Positions 49,038 to 59,100 of a stretch of DNA of 64,000 nt are shown here, in pieces (the stretch's first letter is position 1; the number at the start of each line of letters is the position of its first letter). The DNA is from JAAZAI01 sp050942875 (lineage in GTDB: Bacteria > Verrucomicrobiota > Kiritimatiellia > RFP12 > UBA3636). A program made the position numbers and the translations under genes. Under the pieces are notes generated by a model. The model did no database searches. It saw only the letters and a program-made list of their open reading frames with translations, and was not told the DNA's origin. The DNA lies in the NCBI GenBank assembly GCA_050942875.1, contig JBMNOD010000008.1, positions 1 to 64,000 on the forward strand. Reading direction: 5' to 3'.

Positions 49038-52000
49038 TCAGTCGTCAGCATGCGGCCCCTCTTCTTCCTGCCGAATCACCTCGATCGCGTTCGCCATCTT
49101 CACGGTGGTGTCGCTCCCCGGCTCGACGATGTACCGGATGTCGAGCGTGCCGTCCTCCACCTTCACGTTCTCGAAGGTCTTGACCACGACCCGGGTGAAA
49201 TCGCCGTCGCAGGCGGCCACGACGTCGAAGGCCTCCAGCACGGGCCGGCCTTCGATCTCGACGCTGAAAACATAGACGCCGGGTTTGAACGAGCGTTCAT
49301 AGCCGGTCTTGAGATAGAGCTTCACGGTGTAGGTCCCCGGCGCCACTTCGAACCGGTAGGCGTCGAAGTTGTAGGACTCGGAGACGAACAGCTCGGCGTC
49401 CTCGTGATCGACGCCGTCGATCTTCCGGTTCACGCTCTGGGTGGGCCCCACGTGTCCGTACCCGCCCTTGGCGAAAGGCTGGTCGGGGAAGAAGAGCAGG
49501 CCGCGCCTCGTGCGGAGGAACTCGGTCGAACCGCAGTTCACGGCATGATGGCCGCGGCGGATCATCTCCGCCTGCTCGGCGAAGCTGGCGACGTTCTTCG
49601 CCTTGTCGAGCGCCTCGCGGACGGCCGCCGAGAACAGCGCCCGGTGCAGTTCCGCGAAGCGGTTTTCGGAAAGCAGCGCCTCCATCGTCCCGAGCGCCGC
49701 CTCCGCCTCGTCGCAGGCGATGGCGCAGCCGTCCAGCCGCGCGACGGCTTCCTGCACGGCGGCGATCTGCCGGCGGCAGCAGTCGCGGACGCGGTCGGGG
49801 ACGACGGTTTCGACCGCGGCCACCTTCAACTCCGGATCCTCCGACTTGAACGACCGCAGCTGGTAGGCCTTCAGCGCGACGCGGCGATCCGCGATCCGCG
49901 ATCCGGTTGAAAGATCCTCCAGCGCGGCCTTCCCGGACAGCGTCAGCCGCGCCTCGCAGTCGTCCCAGAGCATGGACGCCGCGTAGAGGTAGCTTCCGCC
50001 CGGGGTGTTGAGCACGCGGACGGTCACGGGGTCCTGCGCGCCGGGCGCGTTCTGGAACGGCAGCGCGGGCAGGGCGCAATACGCCTGCGCGAACTCGCGC
50101 GTCTCGACGTCGCGCCCCCACGTCCCCAGCGGCTGGGCGCCGATCAAAATCCGCTGCGCATCCATCGCGTAGACGGCGAAGACCAGCTCCTTGAGGAAGT
50201 AGCGTCCGAAGGGCTTCACGTCCGCGTTCTGGAAGTAGGAGGCGTAGGTTTCGTTCATCAACGAGCCGTTGAAGCTCTCGAAATAGAGTCCAAAGCAGTC
50301 CACGTAGCCCCGGCCGCCGTCGTTGACGAACGTCGCGGCGAGGGTCGGGTCGTAGAGGCGCTCGTTGAGATCGTTCATCGGCTTCCCCCAATGCAGCCGG
50401 TGGCGATGCTCCGTGCAGAAGCGCATGGGGACGACCTCCACGCGGTCGATGGCCTTGACCGCCTGGATCGCGGCCGTCATTTCGTCGGACGCCGGCGTGG
50501 CCGTCACGTTCACGTAGAACGCCACGCCGGGATCCACGGCGTCCAGCGCCTTGCGAATCGCCTGGAAGAGCAAGACGGACTGCTGGATGCGCCAGGCCTC
50601 CCATGCCGCCAGACGGGACGGGTCGCAGAGAAACGCCTGGCGCTCCTCCGGCGTTCCGTCGGGGACGTCGACGCCCGTCTCGCGGGAGAACCGGGCGACG
50701 GTGAACGCATCGTAGCCATGGTCGATCGAGGGATGGAACCCGATGTTGTGCGTCGTCATGGCGACGCCGCCGAACCCCGGCGTCGCGTGGAAGCGCGTCG
50801 CCGTCTCCGCGACGTGGCGCGCGATCATGGCCCGGATTTCGGGATGCGCATGGTTGGGCCGCGTGTACTGGTTCGGCTGGACCGGCGGATCGCCGATCTT
50901 CGTCAGCGTCCAGCCGCGCGCGACGATTTCCCCGGTCCGGTCGGGGAGCATCTTCATCTCGGGCAGCGTGAAGAGGTTGATGTCGGCGATCGTCATGACG
51001 CCCCGCCGCGCCAGCGCCTCGACCATGTACGGGAACGCCTGGGGAGAATAGGGGTAGAGGTCGCCGTGCCGCGACCCCTGCATGTCGAATCCGTAGCCGT
51101 TGTACCGCATGAAGGGGTACTGCCAGGCGTTCTGGCCGGTGTAGTCGAGATAGTCCAGGAGCCGTTCCGTCATGGCCTGGACGTTCCTGTAGCCTTCGTA
51201 GTCCCAGCCCAGGTTCTGGTCGAACGTCTGGTCCTCGTCCCGGTAGCCGAAGCGTCGGCCCGGCAGATCGGCGGGCTTCTGGATCTTCAAGGCGGGAAGT
51301 CGGGCGTTCTTGATTTCACGGATCCGGAACGCCGCGAGGGCGGCGGGATGGCCGTTGGCCATCGTCCGGGCCTCGAACAGGTACTTCGCCACGCCGGGAT
51401 GGAAGAGATAGCGGGTCGTCTGCATCGTGCCGGTCAGCGGATATTCCTCGCCGCTCTGGATGCCGCCGCCCAGGCGGTCCCGATGGCAGGCGCGCGCGCT
51501 CTCGGGATAGAAGTAGAAGCCCATCGAACGCGGCTTGTCGTCCGGCCAGACCATCTCCAGCAGCACCGGGCGTCCGTCCCGGCACTTCTCGGGGAAGGGG
51601 ACTTCGAAGGCGAAGCGGTTCATCGGGCGTCCGCCGGCTTCGAGGTAGCGCCCGATGGGCGCGTCGACGAACTGGACGCCGCCGGCCGCGAGCACGTCGT
51701 CCGCGGACAAGTCCTTCTCGAAAATCACGTCGCCCAATTCGAGATCGTCGTGGCAGGGTTCCATCGCCGGCCGCGGCGTGTACGCCTGGAGCGGGAACGA
51801 GCGCTGCATTCCGGTGGGCGCGCCGTCGTCCAGAAATTCGCACACCACCCGGTAGTCGCCGACCGGAAGCCCGGCAACGGGAACGCGGAGGGGGACCGGC
51901 GCGTCCACGGGCACGTGGAACGCCCTTTCGGCCACGACCTGGTCGTTGGTGTCGGCCACCTTGACCCGGAAGTCGAACACGCCCGTCCGGAGAGGCCGTT

Positions 52001-53360
52001 CCGCCGGGATCGGACGCAGGAAATGGCCGCCCGGCGCGACCTGGATCTCGACGGTCTCTTGCGCATCCGCGAGAACATGGCTTCGCGACAGCAGCATGTC
52101 CACCGGCATGAAGCGGCGGTATTCGTCGTAGACTTCGCCGTTGTCCAGCGGGCGCTTGTAGAGCTTCACCTCGTCGAAGGCGGCGTCGGCGGAACGGTTT
52201 TGAGAGCCGAAGACCAGCCGCGAGGCCGATTTCAAATCCAGGTTGGTCAGGATCTTGCCGTTGAATCCGAACGGCTGCGTGTAGGGCTGCCCGTTGAAGA
52301 AGAGCTTGCACCAGCCGCCGTCGCTCCAGACCAACGCGACGTGGTTCCAGTCGCCGCGGTGCCAATCCGCGCGCGAGTCGTGCTTGATCTCCTCGGTGCG
52401 CAGGTCGCCCGTCCGCCCGAGCAAGCCCGAGATCCACCACGACATCTGGACGGCGAACCGATAGTCCCCCTGCTCGTCGACGGCGGCCAGCATCGGGTAA
52501 TGCGGCATCGTGCCCGTGTAGCGTCCGTCCCAGTCGCTCTTCACCCAGAACATGAGGGTGCCGTGGTTGGCGGCGAGCCCCGAGATGTCGTATTCCAGCT
52601 GCGGACGGAGCCTTGCGCCTTTCTCCGGCCCGCCCACCCAGGCCGCGCGCCCGGCGACGCCGGCGTTCGTCTGGATGTTCTGGGCCTTCAGCGGCGGGCG
52701 GGCGCCCGCCGCCGTCCAGGCGTCGAGGCCGTCGTCGAAGGTCAGCGCGAAGGAGGGGTTCGGATCGGTCGAGACCGCCTCGGCCCCGGGCAGCGGCTCC
52801 CACGCCAGGTCCTTGACCTCGACGTTGTTGTGGTAGCCGTACAGCGACACCTTCTTGAGCGGCAGCAGATTGCCGGGCAGCATGCCGCGCGGAACGCCGG
52901 CGATGTGGATTTCCGCCATTTTCGGCTGGACGTAGAGATCGACGGGCACCCAGTCCGCGTCGGCCGAGGGGGGGAACCCATCCTTCCCGTCCCGGTTCGA
53001 GACCGTCGAAACCCTCGTCTCCCCCTGATGCAGCGCCGCGATGAAGTGACTGCCGTCGTGCGAATAGAAGTGCGCCCGGAATCCGTCCCCGCCAAACAGT
53101 TCCACGCCGAAATGGCCCGGCTTGTCCGAATCCGCCACCCGGCGCATGGCCATGCTGATTTTGACGGGCGCCGCCAGCTCGACGTCGGCCGAGGCGGAGG
53201 CGATGCCCCAATTCACGCCGGGCAAGGCGAGCAGGCCGTTCGCATACGTCGCGGGCGGCTTGAACGCGTCGATTTCAATCCGCTCGGCGAAAGCGTGTGC
53301 CCCACAAGCCATTCCAATTGCCAGAGCCATGAGAATCTTGTGGTTTTTCATCGTTGTCAT
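49038..53360 (-). CDS. Very large secreted LamG / TIM-barrel / malectin-type protein
   Basis: 1440 residues; ATG at 53360 or 53351 (both before the signal peptide MKNHKILMALAIGMACGAHA). Residues about 230-410 form a LamG domain ('GTLMFWVKSDWDGRYTG', 'WNHVALVWSDGGWCKLFFNG'). Residues about 700-1100 look like a TIM barrel ('GVMTIADINLFTLPEM', 'FGGVAMTTHNIGFH', 'FYVNVTATPAS'), with no catalytic pair I can assign. The last 170 residues are a malectin-type carbohydrate module ('FEVAPGTYTVKLYLKTGYE...FDVVAA...LDIRYI'). It precedes the beta-helix genes in the operon and would act outside the membrane. Confidence 0.75.
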   Translation of the reverse strand: MTTMKNHKILMALAIGMACGAHAFAERIEIDAFKPPATYANGLLALPGVNWGIASASADVELAAPVKISMAMRRVADSDKPGHFGVELFGGDGFRAHFYSHDGSHFIAALHQGETRVSTVSNRDGKDGFPPSADADWVPVDLYVQPKMAEIHIAGVPRGMLPGNLLPLKKVSLYGYHNNVEVKDLAWEPLPGAEAVSTDPNPSFALTFDDGLDAWTAAGARPPLKAQNIQTNAGVAGRAAWVGGPEKGARLRPQLEYDISGLAANHGTLMFWVKSDWDGRYTGTMPHYPMLAAVDEQGDYRFAVQMSWWISGLLGRTGDLRTEEIKHDSRADWHRGDWNHVALVWSDGGWCKLFFNGQPYTQPFGFNGKILTNLDLKSASRLVFGSQNRSADAAFDEVKLYKRPLDNGEVYDEYRRFMPVDMLLSRSHVLADAQETVEIQVAPGGHFLRPIPAERPLRTGVFDFRVKVADTNDQVVAERAFHVPVDAPVPLRVPVAGLPVGDYRVVCEFLDDGAPTGMQRSFPLQAYTPRPAMEPCHDDLELGDVIFEKDLSADDVLAAGGVQFVDAPIGRYLEAGGRPMNRFAFEVPFPEKCRDGRPVLLEMVWPDDKPRSMGFYFYPESARACHRDRLGGGIQSGEEYPLTGTMQTTRYLFHPGVAKYLFEARTMANGHPAALAAFRIREIKNARLPALKIQKPADLPGRRFGYRDEDQTFDQNLGWDYEGYRNVQAMTERLLDYLDYTGQNAWQYPFMRYNGYGFDMQGSRHGDLYPYSPQAFPYMVEALARRGVMTIADINLFTLPEMKMLPDRTGEIVARGWTLTKIGDPPVQPNQYTRPNHAHPEIRAMIARHVAETATRFHATPGFGGVAMTTHNIGFHPSIDHGYDAFTVARFSRETGVDVPDGTPEERQAFLCDPSRLAAWEAWRIQQSVLLFQAIRKALDAVDPGVAFYVNVTATPASDEMTAAIQAVKAIDRVEVVPMRFCTEHRHRLHWGKPMNDLNERLYDPTLAATFVNDGGRGYVDCFGLYFESFNGSLMNETYASYFQNADVKPFGRYFLKELVFAVYAMDAQRILIGAQPLGTWGRDVETREFAQAYCALPALPFQNAPGAQDPVTVRVLNTPGGSYLYAASMLWDDCEARLTLSGKAALEDLSTGSRIADRRVALKAYQLRSFKSEDPELKVAAVETVVPDRVRDCCRRQIAAVQEAVARLDGCAIACDEAEAALGTMEALLSENRFAELHRALFSAAVREALDKAKNVASFAEQAEMIRRGHHAVNCGSTEFLRTRRGLLFFPDQPFAKGGYGHVGPTQSVNRKIDGVDHEDAELFVSESYNFDAYRFEVAPGTYTVKLYLKTGYERSFKPGVYVFSVEIEGRPVLEAFDVVAACDGDFTRVVVKTFENVKVEDGTLDIRYIVEPGSDTTVKMANAIEVIRQEEEGPHADD

Positions 53361-53389
53361 TTCTTCTTGTCCTCGTCTGTTAGGTTTTT

Positions 53390-53424
53390 GGGGTTTTGGG
53401 GGGTTTTGGGGGACAAACCCCAAA
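53390..53424. repeat. G4-T4-G6-T4-G5 tract and hairpin between two genes
   Basis: Runs of 4, 6 and 5 G separated by TTTT (53390-53412); TTTGGGG (53405-53411) pairs with CCCCAAA (53418-53424). On the minus strand it lies between the first SIS gene and the giant secreted gene. Confidence 0.8.
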
Positions 53425-53444
53425 GCCGATGCAGGAAACCCGTT

Positions 53445-54182
53445 CTACAAATAATGGATCCGCTCCCGGTTCTCGGCCAGCAGACGGCGGTTGAAGGCGT
53501 CGCCGCCGTCGAGGTTGGCCGACATGAACACGGGCGGCACATGCCCGCGCGCCACGAGCCCCTCCACCACCTCGGCGACCAGCGCGTTGGCGATGGCGCA
53601 GCCCGTCACGGAGGACAGCGGCGCGACCTTCTGCGCGAATCCGGGAACCTCCACGGCGGCGTCCCCGTAGGGCGCGCCGTTGTCGATCACCACGTCGCAC
53701 AGATCCACCAGCTTCTTGCCGGACGGATGGCGCGACGCCACCGCGCGCGTGTAGGCCAGCGCGGTGATGCCGACGACCGCGATCCCTTTGTCCCGCGCCC
53801 GCAACGCCATGTCGATGACGACGGCGTTGCGCCCGGAGGTCGAGGCGATCAGCAGCACGTCGCCGGAGACGGCCGGCGACAAGTCGAGCAGCGTGGCCCC
53901 AAGCCCGGGCGTCCGCTCCATTTGCGAGGTCGCCGGAAGCGGACGGACCGAGAAGTCCATCCCATGCGGATAGATCGGGTTGACCAGCATCAGCCCGCCC
54001 GTGCGATACACCATCTCCTGGGCGATGATGAACGAATGCGTGGCGCCGAAGGCATACAGCGCCCGGCCGCGGACCACGGCGTCGATCATGCGCTCCGCCG
54101 CCGCGCGAATGGCCGCCGCCTGGGTTTGCTCCACTGCGTCCAGCGCCGCGCGGACCTGGTCGAAATACGTTTTTGCAGGCAT
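53445..54182 (-). CDS. SIS-domain phosphosugar-binding protein (1)
   Basis: 245 residues; ATG at 54182 with AGGAG before it. SIS fold: 'GRALYAFGATHSFIIAQEMVYRTGG' (38-62) and the phosphosugar loop 'VLLIASTSGRNAVVIDMAL' (108-126), where Ser-Thr-Ser-Gly-Arg-Asn is the S-x-S-G signature. It resembles the 'HTSGRN' UPF0309-type isomerase/etherase group. A role in isomerising or cleaving an amino-sugar phosphate is likely. It is 19 bases after the second SIS gene; the two have clear similarity. Confidence 0.85.
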   Translation of the reverse strand: MPAKTYFDQVRAALDAVEQTQAAAIRAAAERMIDAVVRGRALYAFGATHSFIIAQEMVYRTGGLMLVNPIYPHGMDFSVRPLPATSQMERTPGLGATLLDLSPAVSGDVLLIASTSGRNAVVIDMALRARDKGIAVVGITALAYTRAVASRHPSGKKLVDLCDVVIDNGAPYGDAAVEVPGFAQKVAPLSSVTGCAIANALVAEVVEGLVARGHVPPVFMSANLDGGDAFNRRLLAENRERIHYL

Positions 54183-54201
54183 GGTCGGCTCCTGTTTCTT
54201 G

Positions 54202-54948
54202 TCAGTAGCCCTGCGCATCGCAACGCGCCTGCGTCGCGGCAAGCGCCGCTTCGCCGCCGTCGCGGTTCACCGATTGAAACACCGTCGCCGGCGTGCCTCG
54301 CGCCGCCATCTTCCGCATGACCCGCTCGAAGATCATCCATCCCGCCATGATCGCCCCGACGCCGGAGACCGGCAGCACCTCGGAGTCGTATCCCTCGATC
54401 GTCACGGCGGCGTCGCCATACGGCGCGCCGATGTCGATCGCGATGTCGACGGCGTCCTTGAGACGGCGTCCCGACGGGTGCTGGGGGACGGCCCGTTGGG
54501 TATAGGCGAACGAGGTGAATCCGATCACCCGCACCCCCGCGTCGCGGCAGGCCAGCGCCAGCTCCACGGGCGCGGGGGTCCGGCCCGAGACCGAGCCCAC
54601 CAGCATGACGTCCCCCGGCCGGAGCTGCGAAACCCGCACGGCGTGCCGCACGTGCTCCAGATTGACGTGGACGTCGGGGCTGCCGGCCGGGCGGGGGCGG
54701 TCGGCCAGCCGCTTGGGCGGCGCATCGGTGATGGACACGGAGAACCGGAAGTGCCGGAGCGCGGCCAGCCCGCCGGCGCGTTGCACCCAGTCGTGCTGGT
54801 TGCCGTGCCCGACGTCCGCCGTGAACAGCGCATGTCCGCTCAGCATGGCGTCGACCATGAGGTCTGCGGCGGCGTCCAGCGTTTCGCCCTCGCCGTCGAG
54901 ATGCGTGGCGACGGCATGGACCGCGTTCAAATAATCATCCTGGTACAT
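54202..54948 (-). CDS. SIS-domain phosphosugar-binding protein (2)
   Basis: 248 residues; ATG at 54948, inside the end of the kinase gene. The SIS loop is 'VMLVGSVSGRTPAPVELAL' near residue 115, and 'SGHALFTADVGHGNQHDW' near 35 matches the first SIS segment of its neighbour. 'HPSGRRLKDAVDIAIDIGAPYGDAAV' corresponds to 'HPSGKKLVDLCDVVIDNGAPYGDAAV' in the first copy, so the two are paralogues, but the rest has diverged. They may form a hetero-oligomer or act on different sugars. Confidence 0.85.
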   Translation of the reverse strand: MYQDDYLNAVHAVATHLDGEGETLDAAADLMVDAMLSGHALFTADVGHGNQHDWVQRAGGLAALRHFRFSVSITDAPPKRLADRPRPAGSPDVHVNLEHVRHAVRVSQLRPGDVMLVGSVSGRTPAPVELALACRDAGVRVIGFTSFAYTQRAVPQHPSGRRLKDAVDIAIDIGAPYGDAAVTIEGYDSEVLPVSGVGAIMAGWMIFERVMRKMAARGTPATVFQSVNRDGGEAALAATQARCDAQGY

Positions 54949-55993
54949 GTTGTTTTCCCTTGGGGTTTTCGACATTTGAAAAGGCGTCGTAAGAGGCCAT
55001 GACGCGGTCGGCCAGTTTTTGTTTCTCGGCTCCCCGGAGGCCCCGGCGGATCGCCAGCCCATGCACCAGGGTGCCGAGCACCGCGGGCCGGGGGCTGGTC
55101 ATCGGGCGCAGCCCCGGCGCAAGGGCGCGAACCCTCTGGCAGACGCGATCCCAGTAGATCGCGCATCGCGTCGCGATCGAACCCGTGCCGACCAGTGCGG
55201 CGTCGCTCGCGGCGAGGCCGGACGCCGCCAGCGCGTCGGCCAGCGTCTCGGCCAGCGCGTCGGCCGCCGAGAGCAGGATCGCCTGCGCGACCGCGTCGCC
55301 CTGGACCGCCTCCTTCTCGACGAGGATCGCAAGCGAAGCCAGCAGGGAGCGGTCGAGCGGCTGCAGCGACAGCGCGACCGCCTCCGGCACGGACGAAATG
55401 TTCAGTGCGTTGAAGACGGCGTGCCGCAGCGAGGTGGCCCGGCGGGGCGACCAGTGCGCGGCGGCGGCGGCGCGGAACGCCGCCAGTCCGATCTGATAGG
55501 CGCCGCCGTGATCCCCCAGCAACGGGCCGTAGCCGTCGTAACACAGGTCGATGCCCCGGGCGGGCAGAAAGACGTGGACGTAGGCGCCGGTTCCGCTCAA
55601 CGCCACGATCCCCTCGTCCAGTCCATGCATGGCCAGCGCCGCCATCGTCTCCGAGATGTCCTCCAAACCGGAGATCTGGCGTTCCGCCAATGCGCCCGCC
55701 GCCACGAACGCCTTGCGGCGCGGCGCGGGATCCGTCACGCGGCATGGCATCGGCCTGCCCCGCGCAACGAGCTGGGGGACGCCCGTCAGGAAGACGTCGA
55801 AACAGGCGTCGTCTTCCGAAAGGCCGACGAGCGCGGCGCGGATCGACTCCCGGATCACCTCCGCCGACCGGCCGCTGACCCCGGGGCGACGATGCGAACC
55901 CCGGGACAGCACCGCGCCGGTGGCGTCCGCGACGACGGCGTCGCATTTCGTCCCGCCGCTGTCCACGGCCAAGAACAGGCGCCGGTCATCCAT
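54935..55993 (-). CDS. BadF/BcrA-type kinase, N-acetylglucosamine-kinase-like
   Basis: 352 residues. Phosphate-1 loop 'DSGGTKCD' at 11-18, phosphate-2 'GIVALSGTGAYV' near 127 and an adenosine-type 'AALVGTGSIA' near 270, as in the ASKHA sugar kinases. Members phosphorylate N-acetylglucosamine. The end overlaps the second SIS gene by 14 bases, and its start overlaps a small secreted ORF by 8. Kinase followed by two SIS proteins is a plausible module for N-acetylated amino sugars; which sugar is not shown. Confidence 0.85.
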   Translation of the reverse strand: MDDRRLFLAVDSGGTKCDAVVADATGAVLSRGSHRRPGVSGRSAEVIRESIRAALVGLSEDDACFDVFLTGVPQLVARGRPMPCRVTDPAPRRKAFVAAGALAERQISGLEDISETMAALAMHGLDEGIVALSGTGAYVHVFLPARGIDLCYDGYGPLLGDHGGAYQIGLAAFRAAAAAHWSPRRATSLRHAVFNALNISSVPEAVALSLQPLDRSLLASLAILVEKEAVQGDAVAQAILLSAADALAETLADALAASGLAASDAALVGTGSIATRCAIYWDRVCQRVRALAPGLRPMTSPRPAVLGTLVHGLAIRRGLRGAEKQKLADRVMASYDAFSNVENPKGKQHVPG

Positions 55994-56114
55994 TTGCGCA
56001 GCTGGGGGAGGGGACGGCGCCCGGGGTGCCGGGTGGAACCACGAAACGCGTGGTCGCGGCGGTCGACGCCGCGACCAGCAGGAGGAAGATCAAGGATGCG
56101 CTTGCCTTTTTCAT
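55986..56114 (-). CDS. 42-residue ORF with signal peptide, remnant or small secreted peptide
   Basis: ATG overlaps the TGA of the giant CBM protein (ATGA, 56111-56114), and its stop lies inside the kinase start, so it is bracketed by coupled genes. It begins MKKASASLIFLLLVAAS, a clean signal peptide, then 'TTRFVVPPGTPGAVPSPSC'. The 'VVPPGTPG' stretch is the usual N-terminus of secreted beta-helix proteins in Lentisphaerota-like genomes (from memory), so it looks like the cut-off start of such a gene. A functional peptide is the alternative. Confidence 0.5.
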   Translation of the reverse strand: MKKASASLIFLLLVAASTAATTRFVVPPGTPGAVPSPSCANG

Positions 56115-59100
56115 CGTTTGCCCTCGGTTGTTGCATTAATGGCTTTGATTCCCTTGCGTCTTCCGCTCGGCACTTGGCAGCGCCGGGAATCGGACGTGAC
56201 GGAGCCGAAGGCCACGACGTGAGACTGTACAGGCTCGGCGAGCTTGAGCCGGTAGACATGGCGCGCGTGGCCCGCGAAGGCATCGCGGAAGCGGCCGTTC
56301 TCCACGGGCGCCTTTCGATCCTCGAACAGGACGTCCGCGTCGCCCGCGACCCGCAGCCCCGTCGGCAGCGTGAAGGTGACGTCGCCGGCGTCCTGGGCGT
56401 CGATGTTGCAGGCGATGACATGCAGATGGCCGTCGTGCAGCCTGGTGATGTGGCGCATCAGCGCGGGGTCGCCGGTGGCGGAGACCGGCGCCGTCTCCTC
56501 CTCGCTGGTCAGGACGTCCGTCAGCGCGAGGATTTCGCGGTTGAGCTGGAGATAGGCCTTCCAGTTCCCGTGCGTGCCGGGCCAGCCGTAGAAGAGGCTG
56601 AACCCCGTGCAGCCCGCCGCGATGTTGCCGTAGGTCTGCGCGATCTGCTCGCCATACGTCGGTTCGCGGTAGTGCAGCGACGTGTTGTTGCCCACGATGA
56701 AATACCAGCAGGGCTTGCCTTCCGCCGCGCCCGCCCGCCACATCACGTCCGCGTGCTGGACGACGGACTCGACCGTGCGGTTCTCGGTGTTGGTCAGATA
56801 GTCGTCGAGCATCAGGATGTCGGTTTCCAGATTGCCGTGCCGGGCGGGAATCCCGAGCACGGTGTTGTTCATCTGGGTCGGATGGTAGGGGAAGAAAGCC
56901 CGCATCTTGCGGAGGAAGTCGCGGGACCAGTCGGACGCTCTGCCCAGCTCGGGCTCGTCGAGCACCATCTGCGTGATGACGTTGGGCGCGTCGAGGGCAA
57001 GGCGGGTCTGCTCGCAGGCCTCGTCCGTGTAGTCGTAGTACTTCGACCACAGAATGACCTTGATTCCGCGCGCGTCGGCCGCATCCAGGAAATGGCGGAC
57101 CAGGGCGTTCTCCTTCTCCATCGTCGCGGGGTTGTCGCTCTCGAAGAGGATGTGCGCGAAGCGGAAGCCGTGTTTCCGGAGCAGCTCGACATGGGCGTCC
57201 ATTTGCTCGGTCGTCATCCCATATCTCGCGAGGACGACGATGAAGGGCGCGAACGGCACGACCGGCTTGCCGTCGTGCATCAGGCTTCGCGAGAAATGGT
57301 TGACCTGCGCCGCGCCGGCCTTGAAGGCGCGCTTGACCAGCGGGGCGCTCGTCTGCGCCACGGTCTTGCCGTCCGGATCCACGAGCGCCAGCGTCGCGCG
57401 GTGCTCGCCTTCGGGGATGTCCCGGAGCGGGAGGGACATCGTGAATTTGGACTCGGCCTTCCGCTTCGCCACGACCGGGCCGCAGCTCAGCACGGCGGCG
57501 AGGGTCTCCGGGGCCGCCACACGCGTCTCGACGCGGAACGGCGCTTCGGCTTCCTCCATGTAGAAGCTCAAACGCCCCAGCATGGAGACGGGATCGCGCT
57601 TCTCGAGGGTGCAGAGCTGGTTCGACAGCCGCTCGCCGCCCTCCAGGATCTCGACCGCGACCTTGGGATCGGCCAACGGCACCTCGACGGCGACGCGGTT
57701 CGCGCCCGGCTTCAGCGTCGCCTCCTGCGTCGCCGTCCGGCCGTCGGTCGTCAACGCCACGGTGACGGCGCGATCGGATGAAACGGGATTGACAATGTCA
57801 AGCGAGACGGCGGCGTCGGAGTACTCGCCGCCGGAGACGCCGATCGCCTGTGCGGCGACGAGGTCTTCGGGGAACGTCGCGAAGGGCCAGAGCTGCGGAT
57901 TGGCGAACGAGGGGTAGTGGCTCTGGATGAGCGTGACGACTTCCTTCGTGGCGGAGTCGTAGCGGTGCAGGTTCACGATCCAGCGCGTCTTGATCTCGGG
58001 GTGGGCGAAGTCCGACCAGGGGATCGCGAGCGTGTAGTCGAGGCTGGACGCCTGCTCGTTGCGCGTCACGACGCTGGTCCAGCGCCCTTCCCAGGCGGAG
58101 TCCATGCCCAGCCCCTTGTCCTCGCGGGTGTTGTCCGCATGGACGAAGAACTGGAACTGCATGAACTTCTTCCCGCTGACGAGGGGCTCGGCGAGGAATT
58201 CAACCATGTCCACCTGGGGGTCGATCGCGTCCAGGTCGGCGACATGGCAGCGGAACCCGACGTAGACCTGCCGCTCGTCGCAGGCCAGATAGGCCTCGGT
58301 CCGGGTTTTGGGCGGCTTTTCGTTGTTGTGGAAGCGGTCGCACATCGCCGCATGGGGCGTCCAGGCATCGAACCCCTTTGCGGGGTCGATGCCGGCGGGC
58401 AGCCTGGGCACGACGATCTCCGGCGCGCGCCCAGTCGCCGGCGGCTGCGAGCCGAAACGGGCGCGGTCCAGCGCGGAGGGTTTGTAGGGCGTGGCGAAGG
58501 TCCTGCCCGAGGCGAGCTCGTCCGCCGCGGGCGGGCTGATGAATTCCGCCTGGAGGTCGTCGATCCACAGGGTTCCCGGCTCCTTGAATGAGATTCGGAC
58601 GGGGGAGTAGACGCCCGGCCTGGGGAGATTGGTGTTGACCGTCTCGTACCGGGCCCATTCCGTTCCGACCTTGACGACCTCGGGCCTGCCGCCGTAGCGC
58701 AGCGAGACGGGGAAGTCCGCATGGTCGGCTTTCATCCAGACGCTGAACACGCCGGCGCCGCCGACGACGGTGCCCACGCCCCAGGGGGCGATCGACTGGG
58801 CGCCGCCGCCGGTGCGACCGTCGTTGACGAGCTTCAAGGAGAAGCGCCCGGAATGCTTTTCGACGCCGTCAAGCGCGACCGAGTCCAGAAACGTCTCGTA
58901 GGGGATGTTGGTGATCGTCGCGAGGTTGAACGACGGCGTCGAGTAATAGGGCGGGAAGCCGTCCAGCGCGTGTTCGAATCCGCTGTTGAAGACCAGGTTC
59001 GGGGAGTCGTCCGCACCGCCCTTGACCGTGAACAGGCCGAAGTTGTCGATGGACATGTCAACCCGGTAGCTGAAGACGCGCAGCGGCTCGTATGTGCCGT

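Noticed and set aside
50391..54320. A 1309-codon plus-strand open frame
   Set aside because: Antisense to the 1440-residue secreted protein and the first SIS gene; Arg/His/Gly-rich translation without any domain.
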